DNA from: Edaphochlamys debaryana
Taxonomy: Eukaryota; Chlorophyta; Chlorophyceae; Chlamydomonadales
Length of the DNA stretch: 64,000 bases
Direction of reading: 5' to 3'
Assembly: GCA_016858145.1 (NCBI GenBank)
Contig: JAEHOE010000094.1
Coordinates: 434,001 to 498,000, forward strand
The position numbers and the translations under genes are program-made. The notes under the pieces are model-generated. The model was not told where the DNA came from. It worked only from the letters and a program-made list of their open reading frames with translations, and did no database searches. Every line of letters starts with the position of its first letter. Within the stretch, counting starts at the first letter, position 1. Shown in pieces: positions 30,901 through 41,900 of this stretch.

Positions 30901-33900
30901 CTCCTTGCCCTTTCCCTTTCTGTCCCCTGCCCCCCCCCTGTCAGGTGGTTCTACCCTGAGCCCGTGGACTGGGCGGTGGCGTACGACTATGCGTGCGGCT
31001 GCAAGGGTGGGGCGGGGGAGGCGGGGAGGGGGGGGGCGGGAGGAGGGGCGGGAGGGGTTCGCTTCAGAAGTCGGGTAGGGAAGGGGCAAGTGGCGGGCGG
31101 GTACGGCAGCGGGTAGGCGTGAGCGTTAGGGCTGCGATGGCCTGAGGCCAGGACCGCCTTGATCGGGGAAGGGGATGAACGGGGGTCAGGGCATGCAGGG
31201 GGGTTGCGAGGGGGGCCCTCAAACCCGGCACCTACCGTTGCGCCTCGCACCCGTGCGCGGTTTTGAATGCCCCTTCCCCTCCCTTCACGGTCCTCCCCCC
31301 CCCTCCTTTTATCTCAACGGTGTAGACTGCTGGCGGGAGATACTGCATGTGAGGCGGGGCGGACGCGGTGGCCTGGGTGCAAGGGGCGGGGCGGGGCCTT
31401 GGGCGCAGGGGCGTGGGGCAGGGGGCTTGCTCGAAGGCGCAAGGGCACACGCGGCAGCACACGCTGGTCGCAAGACGAATCAAGAGGTCTGCGCTCGGGG
31501 GGCCGTACCTCGCCTTTGCCATAAGCACCGCCTCCTTCCTGCCCTGTGCCTCTGCCCCAAACTGGTGCTCGGAACCCGACTCATCGAAGATCAAACCCTC
31601 TCGCGCCCCCCCCCGCTTCTCCCCCGTCCTCCCCCCCTTTCCCCCCGCCTCCCCCCCGCCTCCCCCCTCCCAGGTCCGTGACCAGCTGTTTGGGGGCATC
31701 TACGACCCCGACCCGGAGCTGGAGCACGGGGGGTCGGCGGGCATACTCATATTCTACCGCTGGTGGGTGGCGGGTGGGGGCCAATGGCTGTCGGCGTGTG
31801 CCCATGTCCAACCGCTCGTGGGGCCATGCGTGGGGCTCGGAGGTCGAACCTCACCGACGCCCCCTAGCCAAAACCCCCCATCCCTTCCACCTCAACCTCC
31901 CCCGCCCCCCAAGGTTCATGCTCAAGATGTTGTACGAGTCGGGGGCGGCGGAGGAGTACGACTACTTCATCCAGACCAGGCGAGTGGGGGGGTGCGGGGT
32001 GGGGTGAGGTGGGGTGGGGTGGGGATAGGGGTTTCAGCGTTAGCGGTGAGGGGTAGGAGTGGGGCGAAGGGGTATGGTGGGGTGGGGTGAAGGGGCTCTG
32101 GTGATATCCGTGATGGCTTGGATCCGGAGATGCCGGATCTGGTGGGGCAAGTGACCGGGGGGCGAAAGGTCTCGGAAGGGAGGACGGAGAGACGGAGTCG
32201 GACGGAGAGGCTATCGGCTCACCACCATGTCTCGTGAGGCCACGTCACCCTCTTGACCACACAGATCCGGCGCCCAGCCTAAGGCCCTCACATGCTCCCC
32301 CCTCTCAGTGCACGCCCCGTCCCGCCCTTTCCCATCCCATTGGTCACCCCTCGCCTCCACACACACACACTCTATGTCTCCACGTTGCCTCCACCCCCCC
32401 CCCTTCTATGTATGCCCCCCTGTCAGGTCCGACTACCTCTACCTGGAGCCCCACCCTCGGCCCTCGCCCCTGCAGGACCCGCGCCACGTGTGGGTGCCGG
32501 CGGGGGAGGACTACGGTGGGGTCACGGACCGACACGCGGTGGTGCACCGCTCCAACCTCCGCAATGTGTGTTATGTCGGGGGGAGAGGGAGGGGGTGTAG
32601 GAGGAAAAGGGGTGCAAGAGGGAGGGGGGGTCACGGACCGACACGTGGTGGTGCACCGCTCCAACCTGAGGAACGTGGGTTGGGGGGGAGGGGGGGAGGA
32701 GGAGAGGGGAGAGGGGGGCGGGGGAAGGGTTGGGGTCACGGACCGACACGCCCACGCCGTGGTGCAAAGAGGGATCTGAGGACGTGGCAAAGGGGAGGTA
32801 AAGACTTGGGAGAGGGGCCGAAAGGGCTGCGCGGGGCCGCCACCCTCGGAGGAGCCGGAATGGAGGATGGCGGGGAGGGGCAGCGCGCGCTAGCAGGGGC
32901 GAGTACTGGCACGCCGACAGCCGCCCACCCCTTTCAAGCCTCTCCCCTCTTCACTTCACACACCCCTCCCCGCCCGCAGATGTTTTGCTGTCTGACCCCT
33001 TAAACGTACCACCCACGTCCCCTAGGTTCCCTAGCACCTTCCCTAGCACCTGCCCCCTTCACTTCCCCCCTCGGTCTCTTCCCCCCCCCCCTGCCCACCC
33101 ACCCCCCTGCCCCCAGGTGTTTGGCCTGATGGAGCCCATCTGTGCCGATGCGCACGCCTTCCGCGCCGCCATGGCCCAGCCCCGCCCCGACCGCCGGTGG
33201 AACCTGGAGCGATACATCCTGCGGCGGCTGCGGCAGACGGGGCTGCGCAAGCACCTGCGGAGGTTCCCCAGGGTGGGGTGTGGGGGTGGGGTGTGGGGAC
33301 AGGATGGGGGCAGGGGGGATGGGGGCAGGGGGGGCGGGGGCATGTCTTGCCAGTCTGGGCCCACCCAGGTGGTGGGGGGAGGGGGTGAGGGCGGTGTTGG
33401 ATTGATCTAGGGGAGGGGATGAATGCGGGGGCAAGACGGTGATGCGTTTGCGGGGGACCCCACCCGCCAAGTCGCCCCCCCTTCCTCCCCCCTCCCCCCC
33501 TGTCAGGTCATGTTTGCCGTGCGATCCGCCCACACGTGGACCCGCTGGTCTGAGGGGGAGCCCCTGAGCGACGCAGAGGCGCTGGCGGTGGGGGGGCAGG
33601 TGGGCGGGGAGGTGGGCGGGGAGTTTCCAGGGTTCGTGTCAAAGAGCGGCCGCACTGTCGCTGAGCGACGCAGAGGTGCTGGCGGTGGGGGGGCAGGTGG
33701 GTAGCGGGCGGACGCGGAGACGGGTGGGAGGGCCTCGCCGGGGGCAGTGCAGTCAAGGTCGAGACAAAGCAGACAAGGCGCAGTAGGGCTGGGACGGGTT
33801 GGCGTGCGCTTGCCGGGGGTTCGCTAGAGGGTGCAAGGGTGGGGGAGGGGGGCATGGTGCGACACAGGGGTGGCGCACCAAGCGCAGGGTTGGCCCCACG

Positions 33901-34254
33901 TGCGGCTCCGTGTCCTGCTATCCTCCCCTGCGCTCACCCGGCAGTCCTCCGTCCTTGTTTGCACCCAGCCACCCCCCGCTGCTTCGCAGTCCGCCCCCCA
34001 CGGCCCCCTTCCGCCTCCCCCATCACAAGCCCATCCACATTGCCCCAACCCCCCACCCCCTGCCCCCAAAGGGGTCAGAGTGTCAGGGTTTTCCGGCTGG
34101 GACCCTGGGATTGCGCTTTGCTTGCCTTGCGTTTCGCATTTCCTCGTCCCCCCTCGTCCCACCCCAGGTGGGCATGCGCGTCAAGTACCCCACAGAGTAC
34201 AACGACACCCTGGCCACACTCACCAGCTTCAGCAGGCTTCGGGAGCTGTACTGA
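27959..34254 (+). CDS. Predicted type II membrane protein with glycosyltransferase-like domain, family not recognised
   Basis: The proposed start at 27959 gives MSSPAWQGTLVAASHLTQLL and a Leu/Ala-rich membrane span within the first ~35 residues. This is the layout of Golgi enzymes with a short cytosolic tail and signal anchor. A stem exon (about 28521-29193) carries five RSQDQE-type repeats and a Gln-Ala run. The join from first exon to stem exon is not resolved. The core exons fit phase: 29428-29625, 30095-30204, 30439-30474, 30945-31006, 31326-31348, 31674-31762, 31914-31979, 32427-32565, 33117-33272, 33507-33599 and 34168-34254, 352 residues. Notable strings are RVLVVILAQTRAHE, HAKYRWFYPEPVDWAVAYDY, GSAGILIFYRWFMLKMLYES, YDYFIQTRSDYLYLEPHP and AGEDYGGVTDRHAVVHRS. 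The strand-loop with an acidic residue after TRS is reminiscent of nucleotide-sugar transferases. That function is inference; I cannot name the family. The intron after 31979 appears to use a GC donor. Confidence 0.6.
28726..28815 (+). repeat. 18-base coding repeat, five copies
   Basis: Five perfect tandem units encoding ERSQDQ in the stem exon of the type II membrane protein. Confidence 0.95.
28963..29004 (+). repeat. (CAGGCC)7 coding a Gln-Ala run
   Basis: Seven tandem hexamers in frame, giving alternating Gln and Ala in the same stem exon. Confidence 0.93.
30541..30836 (+). repeat. ~41-base intronic minisatellite, seven copies
   Basis: GCGGCACTGGAGCCAAGGGC recurs at spacings of 39-45 bases (starting near 30559, 30598, 30640, 30680, 30721, 30766 and 30807), separated by G runs. 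It fills the 5' part of the intron between 30474 and 30945. Confidence 0.92.
32627..32677 (+). repeat. Copy of exon tail plus donor (GT-like gene)
   Basis: Matches 32517-32568, the last ~48 bases of an exon and its GT, with a few substitutions. It keeps a GT donor but lies in another frame. A further partial copy is at 32732-32766. Confidence 0.9.
33661..33701 (+). repeat. Copy of exon tail plus donor (GT-like gene, next exon)
   Basis: Matches 33564-33604 with about two substitutions, including the CAG|GTGGG junction. Either donor could be used. Confidence 0.9.
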
Positions 34255-35254
34255 TGGTCTGCAGGGAGCAGACAGACACAGGACAGAGAGAGAGAACGAA
34301 GCATTGCACACAAGACTGCGCACACCGGCTGATGATTGTGGCTGATGAGGGGGTGCAATCAGCCAGGTGATGGGAGAATGCGAGGGATTGCACGGACGAG
34401 AGACACTGGGCTAGACGGCTGGTTGACGGTGATATCAGACGCTGTAGGTGACAGTTTGATGATCCGCTAGGTGCTGTGCGCGGGCGGTGTTCCAGAGGAG
34501 GTGCCCTGCGAGTTGGCCATAGGCACAGGCTCTCCTGTGCGTATGGCCTGGGCGTATGGCATGCTGGCAGGCTCGTGGAGAGAGGGCTGGATGGCCGCAC
34601 GTGTGAGACGCGTATGAAGTAGTTGCGGGGGAGGAAAGGTTCTACGGACGCACTGTCCATGTGGCGCTTCCATGTGACGCGGTCCCAGGGGGGCGGGGGG
34701 GGCGGGCCACCGGCGGGGGGCCGTGGCGGGACTTTACTAAACGATCGGGCGCGGACGTGCCGGCAACCTCCGATCAACGCCCTTTCGGGTACATCGCACA
34801 GAAACTCGGGGCAGGACATGGACGGCAAGGCGCGCAACACATCCCGGTCCCGACCATCATCGGTTTCGGTCCCGGATCGCGAGTTGACGCTGACCGCGGC
34901 GATTGAAGCTCCAGCCGCTATACATACTTCGAAGTACCTCGATGTAACCTTCCGACGCCATATTCAAGGCCGGCTGCCGCTGAAGCCGGCCGGCGACGGG
35001 CTAGATAGCCGCGGCAGGCACAACCACTGATGTTACAAGTTCTCTACTAGACACCTAGCTTCACTACGTGCTGTCTATACGTGCTGTCTCAGCTCAGCGT
35101 CCTCCAGTGCTGCCTCGGGCACTGTAGGGGCTTACACACGACCTTGTTGGCGCCCTTTCCAGCGTTTCAGGTTCCTTCTGACTTGATTTGGCGTCCTCGC
35201 GACCTGGTACAGCCGTCTGTGGAACGTGATGGCCTGTCGCCGAGTCGCGCACGG

Positions 35255-35668
35255 ATGGCAAGTCGGTTTCGGCGGCGACCAGGGCTGCAGCTCTGCAGAC
35301 TGGAACCGCTTCTAGCCCAGGTAAGCGGATGGCGGGGCGGCCCGGAGTTGTGAGGTATGGGGGGTCCCCCACCAAACGCGCACCCTACCCCCAGCGGGCG
35401 CCCATCGTAATCGCCGGCCCTACCGCTTTCCCCCGCCGTCCTTCAATCCCTCTATCTGGAGCAGGCCCACCTGGTCCGGCAATGGAGGGCTCGGCCGGCA
35501 TCGCTTCGTGGACGGCGTGGGGCGAAACAGCGCCCGCGGGCAGCGGCAGCGGCGGCTTTGGTCCACGGCGCCTGCATGCAGGCAGCTCGTGCCGCATTAG
35601 TGCCCTGGGGACCTCGCGGGCCCGGCCTTCTGCGGAGCGGGGCTCTGCCTGCGACAGAGCCGCTGTAA
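35255..35668 (+). CDS. Possible small two-exon gene, unknown
   Basis: ATG at 35255 opens 22 codons ending at a strong donor (CAG|GTAAGC at 35320). An acceptor with a pyrimidine-rich lead ends at 35464, and the frame continues 68 codons to TAA at 35666-35668, giving 89 residues. The product is basic and Arg/Ala-rich (MASRFRRRPGLQLCRLEPLL, later an Ala run), as in a mitochondrial leader or RNA-binding peptide. No family is recognised. The next frame over in the second exon (ATG 35482 to a GTAAGT at 35666) is also open with G/C-biased codons, so the reading is uncertain. Confidence 0.3.
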
Positions 35669-38600
35669 GTGCTGGACAATGCGGTGTTTGTTGGTGAGTT
35701 CGTGCTGCGGTGTCGGCCGGCGGGGGGCTTGTCTTGGCGGCGCAGTGCCCGAGCGAGCAGTTATGAGGTGCCGGGCTGCGTTCGGGGCGTTCATGTAGTA
35801 GGAGAGGACGGTCTTGGCTTGCGTGGGTTGGCCAATCTGGCTGGGTGACGTGACATGGGTCGCGGCGTGTGTTTGGATGCCCCCTGCAACTGCTACCGCC
35901 TGGCGCACTGAGCCCCTGACCCATTCCTGGCGGGCAGGAGGTGACTAAGGCAGACGACCCCCACATCCAGGAGGGGACAAATGAACCAACCCTCCTGGGG
36001 GCGCCGAGGCAGCCATGTGCAGCTATCCGGGTCTGCTGGCTCCGTCCCCTGAGGAGACGAGCTGCTGCAGCCGAGAGGGGGTGGGGGGTGAGCGGTGGGC
36101 GGGAGAGGCGCAAACGCATGACGCGAGGTACGGAGCTGTGCATGCATGCGCGGCGGCGGGTGGTGGGCCGTTGCGTGGTAGCCGGGTTGTGCTCGCTGGC
36201 CCAGGGTCACTGTGGTGTATGTGGAAGGGCACTACTGGTGTGCCTCAAACTGTTTAGAGGAGTGCACGGTGCCGGGTTTGGTTTGTTCGTACCGTGCCGT
36301 ATCGTGTTGTATGGATAAAGCCTGGCAGGCCTTTCCATGCCGAGCCAGTCCTCGGTGTTTACAATGAAGGACCCCCCTGGGGTCACAGCGCTGAACGCTG
36401 GGGCCAAGCGACCCACCTCACGGGCTTGCCCCCTGCAAGCCAGAACGCAAGTCCCTGTCATAACTTGCACTGACCACACTCAGGTCCCACCTTAGTCCTT
36501 GGCACGCAATGACCATGCTCAACGTGTATCGATGGCCCCTCCTCGGCCGCGCCTCCTACCAGTAACCATTCACCGTTCATCATGTGCTCACACTGTTGGC
36601 CGTACACCTCTCGATCCTGGCTCTCCCGACCCCACATTCACTCCCACTCTGCGGCTCCCTCCCGTTTGTTATGCGCCGCAGAGGACTATGTCCCCTTTCC
36701 GCAGCCGAGCCGAGCCGAGCCAGGGTGGAAGCATGCACGCATACAGGTGGCTTGGCGGTTGGCGCATTGCTTAACGCGTAACGGTATGCTCAAATGGAAT
36801 GGAGGCCACTGGCCCTCACGGGACCTTGCAGTGCGATTGCCTGGGACACGCGACGTGCACCCCCTGGGGGGGCATGTGAGCGAGACCAGAGCCCGCACCC
36901 ACGCACATGCTTGCGCACATCACACACATGGACCCATAGATGCGGCAAGCTTAATGCCCAACGAGCTTTTCTTGGCAAGTTGTCATGGGCACTTCGGGCG
37001 CTGTTGGGAAAGAGCGCTTTGTCGCAGATTGTGTGGCGGATCTGTGTGTGATGAGAGTGCAAGGCATGCGCTGGTAGTCAAGGATCCCGTGCTGAGGCGG
37101 TACTTCGTGGCCGCAACCTAATGTCTTGCTGAAGTGCTTATCCATCCGAGTAGGTGTGCGTGTCTCGTACGTGCTTCCCATGATGGGGCATGTGCTGACC
37201 CCGCCCGTTCGGGAACTGCTCATGAAACGCAACGATGTAAGTAGGCTGAAGAGCCGCGGCGTGTCTCGCTTGGCCCGTGGGATCCGTACAGGCAGTCCAG
37301 GCCGTGAATCAAGCAAAGCAGGGCAGAGATGTCTCTCTGCGCAGGGGATTCATTTGCGCCCTACATCTTCCATCAACCTGTAAATCCCTGTCTCTCTGCT
37401 GGAAGATGCTCACATCAGTCTGTCAGGCCGGGGTAGTCCCATCTGAGAGCGGGGCGGGGACGTCTCTCTGGGCTGGGTAGGCTGGGCATTCATTCGCGCT
37501 TTACATGCATGTCAGTCTGATGAGCAGGCACAGCTGCATGTGCTCCAGTCCTAGCACAGGGGGGGGGGGGTAAAAACATTAGTTCCATACACCACCCCAC
37601 AAAAGTTCCGACCCCCCCGACCCCCCCCCCCCCCTTGCCGTACACTGCACACACTGCCGTACATGGCCATAATGTAACCCATTTCCCTCGACTTTTGTGC
37701 CAATCGGCTGCGCTTCGTGTGCGCTACTGCCTTGCGCGTGAACCGGAAGCGTCGATGAGGCTTGGGTCCTGTCCATTGACCATCCCCGCGTCCATGGACC
37801 ACTCTCCGGTACCTTGCATCCGCGCTAGTCATGCCCTAGGCCTCCTATATGACGAGCTACGGTCATAATAGTACACCTGGACGCCTAGCAGCGGTGGCAG
37901 TGCCGGTCGTGACGTGACCCACGCGCGGACATGCCGACATGTGGCACCCGCAGCCACCCTTCGACCACCATCCCTATGGTCTGTGGTGCTCAGGCACACC
38001 CACGGTTCAGCCTCAGCTTGATACCACGCGTTAACGCAAGGAAAGGGCCCTTGGGCTGCGTCAGACCGCTGTGACAAAAGTTCGGACGGGAGCTGTACAA
38101 AAGTTCGGGACCCCCCTCCCCCCCCCTCCCCCCCCCGAACTTTGAGGGCTCATACCTTTTTTCTTACCCCCTCAATTTCTATTCTGAAAGCGGATTTGGG
38201 CTCCTCTTGTCGAGCTCTCCAAAGTTAAAGCGTGGTGTATATCTTTACACTTCCTGCCCCCCCCCCCTGCCTAGCATGCCGGTAAGTCATCCATCCAGGG
38301 ATCATGCACAAGCCCACACACGGCGGCCACTTTGCACGGCAGCACTCAAAGCCAGACACAGGCCAGACTTGGGCCGTTCATAAGTAAGGGGATGAAAAAG
38401 AGGGGGATGAACGCATAGGTGGGAAGCGTGAGAGGAACCTACCGTGAAACAACACTAACCCAAAGCCCAGGTGGGAGACTGACGAATTCGAGCCCACCAG
38501 CCCTCCTCCCTCCAGCAGCTTTTTGCCATCCGTAATTTGCGTTGCTGAATATAAGGTTACAGCACGGCAGTAGCTCATGGGCAGGTCTGTCCTGTTGTAC

Positions 38601-38978
38601 ACATAAGTCATTGGCCACCCCTGCCTGGTCAAGTTAGGAGACAAAGTGGGCAACCTTGCTAGCGTTCCATGCGGTGGCCTCCTTGCTCCTGCCCTCCCGT
38701 GTCCCTTTGCCTGTGCCACTGCATGCGTTGATGTCCAGGTCGCAATTGGTCAGACCATCACTGAGTCTCAGCCGCAATGTGCGGTAGGTTCTCGCTCAAA
38801 CCTGCCAAGATAAATAGTATCAGTCCAAACACCCACGCTGGGGCTTATGAATGAATGCCGAGAGCCCCCATCACACAGTTCTAGTGATTATGGTATGCCG
38901 AGGAATATGCATGAATGCTGAAACTAACTATGATGGGGATCACTTACCCGAAAGCACCTCCCGCCCATTCACAACACG
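35669..38978. other. Intergenic, repeat-bearing and less GC-rich region
   Basis: No gene is supported. It holds a minus-strand relative of the 7498-7545 repeat at about 36360-36425, and a copy of the GTGCAGCTATCCGGGTCTG string near 36014. The part 38160-38960 has lower GC than its surroundings and includes the 3' UTR of the downstream minus-strand gene. A TTACA near 38566 (TGTAA on the minus strand) is a candidate poly(A) signal. Confidence 0.45.
37561..38150. repeat. Candidate small element bounded by G/C homopolymers and ACAAAAGTTCGG strings
   Basis: ACAAAAGTTC(C/G)G occurs near 37603, 38075 and 38096, and the inverted string CCGAACTTTGAGGG near 38137, each next to runs of C or G. The arrangement suggests terminal or subterminal repeats of a short mobile element, but no coding capacity or target-site duplication was identified. 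Confidence 0.3.
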
Positions 38979-41900
38979 TCATGCCTTCTTGGCGCTCAGC
39001 TCAACCGACGGCAGGCCACCCGGCAGCAGCAGAGGCTCCATGACGGGCTGCCCGGCAGCCGCGCTATTGCTCCCAAGGCGGACCGTGCCCGTGTTTCCCG
39101 CCAGCGTCTGGCGTGACGCAAGCCCCGCGTCATCGCCCTCGCCAGAGCTCGTCGACGCGTTGGACCCACTGTGCAGCGACGCCCACTGCTTGACCAGCTC
39201 CGCCTGCCACTCGCGCACACGGTCCTCTGCGCCCTCAGGCTTCGCAGGGTCCGTGGGTCCCAGCTCGGGGCCCGTCAGGACCTGCCCCAGGTTGCCGCTC
39301 GTCTCCGCGAGCGACCTCGCGCCCGACACGTGGCGCCGCTCGCCTGGAGCCGAGCCTTCCTTGTCGGTGTGCGGCGGAGCAGCGGCCGCGAAGCCACCGC
39401 CCGGTCGCGGGCATGACCCCAGGCGGTGCGTCCTCCGGACCTCACTGCCGCTGCGCTGCTGCTGCTGCTGTTGTTGCTGCAGGACGCCCAAGGCCGCTGC
39501 CAGGGGCGAGGCGCGGGCGGCGCTGCTAACGCTCGAGTCGGTGCGGCTCGGCCCACTGCCGGCCCTCGTGGACCGCCCTGCCACGGCCTGCGCCAGCAGC
39601 CCCGGTAGGTCCATGAAGGAGCGCGGGGCGCCCTGGAAGAGCGAGGGCGAGCGCTGGTGCCGACCCATGGGCATGCCCGGACACGACCCATGATGCACCC
39701 CTGCCTCGGACGTTGGACCCGAGGTGACGTGCGCCATGGGCACGTGGGGCGCCTCGCCATCGCCTGCCGCCGTGCCATAGCGGCGGCCAAAGGGGCCGGG
39801 TGGAGGAGCAGGGCTTGTTTCAACAACGGGCTCCCGCAGGGACCAGTGCACGCCCATGCTCTTGCTGCCCCTGCCCAGCAGGCTGCGCTTGGGCTCCAGC
39901 CCGTCAGGCGAGCCCACAAAGGCCTCGACATCGTTGCTTGCGACGTCGACCCCCTGATCGTCCTTGTCGCCGTGCGGGAAGGGCGCTATCAGGTCGGCCA
40001 TGCTGGGCTCAGGCTTTGCAGTCTCTGGGACCTTCAGTGCGCGCCGGCTTGTGTGGCCCCCAGCTGTGCTGTGGGCCCGTGGACTGGACGTCCCATCGGC
40101 ACCCGAGGCGGGGGCCAACAGCTCCAAGGCCGCCACAAAAGGCGCTGCCCGGATGCGCTGGGAGCGCTCACCCCGGGGTGGCGGGTGGTACGCATTGCCA
40201 CTGCGGACTGAGACGTCCGGCGAGACGTTGGTGTCTGACATCCTGACTGCACTTCCTGCCGGCAGCTCAAGGTTTGCGTCGGTGTATGCACGCCGCCAGG
40301 GTGGCGGCCGATGAGAGGTATCTTCCATGCAAGGTGACCGCTGCAGCAGTCCATGCTCCGTCCGCTGAGCGTGGCTGTCCGAGGCATGCCAGGGCCCAGC
40401 CGGGTCCGACCGCTCCTCCTCTGGCGGCTCCACAATCAGGACCTGCGTCTGCACCCGCCGCAAGCGGTCCGGCGTGCCTGCAGTGCTGACGCGGCCTCCG
40501 CTGGTCCCGCCCAGCAGGCCCAGAGCCGCCGCAAAGGGTGCGGCCCGGATGTGTTGTGAGCGCTGAGTGCGGTCCAGTGCACCACCCTCGGTTCCCAGGG
40601 TGCCGCCATTGTGGGTGCCCGACGTACCCACTGCTCGCCCTGACTTCATGGAGCGCACACCCGGCCCTGCTATGCAGGCCAGCGGCTCAGAGTTGCCAGG
40701 GGCGGCGGCAGCCTGGCAGCTGCGGCCAGCGAGCGCTGCTCCGGTAGCTCCGTCCACGTCGAACAGCCCGGACTCCACCAGATGGATGGGATTGTGGTAC
40801 ACGGCAAAACCGTCCTGCCGATGGCTGCCGCTCTGGCTCTTGCCACCCGAGCCCTGCTGGGCCCTGCGTTCTCGCATGAACCTCTCCAGGCCTTGGTCGG
40901 CCGGGACGCCGTTGGTGAACGTGAGCGAGCGCCGGATGGAACGCAGGCTGCTCACGGCGTTACTCCGCTGCGGCTCGTCATCATCGGAAGAGTCTGGATG
41001 GGCTGGGGCACCGATGGCGCTTTGCTGCTGGCTTGCCCGCTTGCCTCCGAGCAAGCCCAGCGGCAACCACCGCCGCGCAGCTGACGCCGCCTGCGCCGCT
41101 GCTAGGGTCGCGGCCCCGCCGGTGGCGGCTGCCGCTGCCGCACCAGAAGGGGCGGTGGCCGCTGGCGGCGCCGCTGCATCGCCGTGCTCGGACCAGCCCT
41201 CCTTGATAGAGGCACCCCTGGCGCGAGACAGCATGCGCCGGGGGGCCTGGGCAGTAGGCAGGGCCCCTGACTTGCTGCGGGCCTGTGCGGCGCATTCCGC
41301 GGAGGACCCGGATGGTGGAGCCGGGCCCTCGCCCGACTGCGACCACAGTGCTGGGTCCGTGGAGAGCAGGGTGGTGCGGCCCGAGGCCCGGGAGAGGGGC
41401 GACGGGAACATGGGCGGCCCTCCTGCGCCAGAGCTCGACGCAGGGCAGGCCTGGAGGCTGAGGGGAATGGGGCCCGAGACGGGCCGGGGGTGGGAGCCCG
41501 GGGCCCCGGCGGCGGGGGCACCAGTGGGGAGGGGGCGACCCGGTGGGATGCCCGCACGTCCCGCGGCAGCAGAGGGCGACATGCCGCCGGGGGAGGGGCA
41601 TGGAGAGACATCCTGCTGCTGGCATGGGGACGGGGCGTCCACGCACAGCAGCGCGGAAGGTGCACCCTGCAGCGTGAGGAAGGGCATGGGAGCAGAGAGC
41701 CAGCTCAAAGACCAGCCGCCGCCCACCATGATGATCCCCGGATGACGATGATGTGTACAGTCGAGCCCACCACAATAATACCGATCAAGGCCTGTGGCTC
41801 AGCCCAGCACGCTTCCCCCGGCAGGACTCCCAAGCACGAGTCTGTGGTCCAGTACAGTAATGCCAGGCCGCTGAGCGAGCGAGGTGCCCCCACCGGACAG

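Noticed and set aside
31805..31850. tRNA T-arm-like string GAGGTCGAACCTC
   Set aside because: No acceptor stem, D-arm or anticodon arm could be placed around it on either strand.
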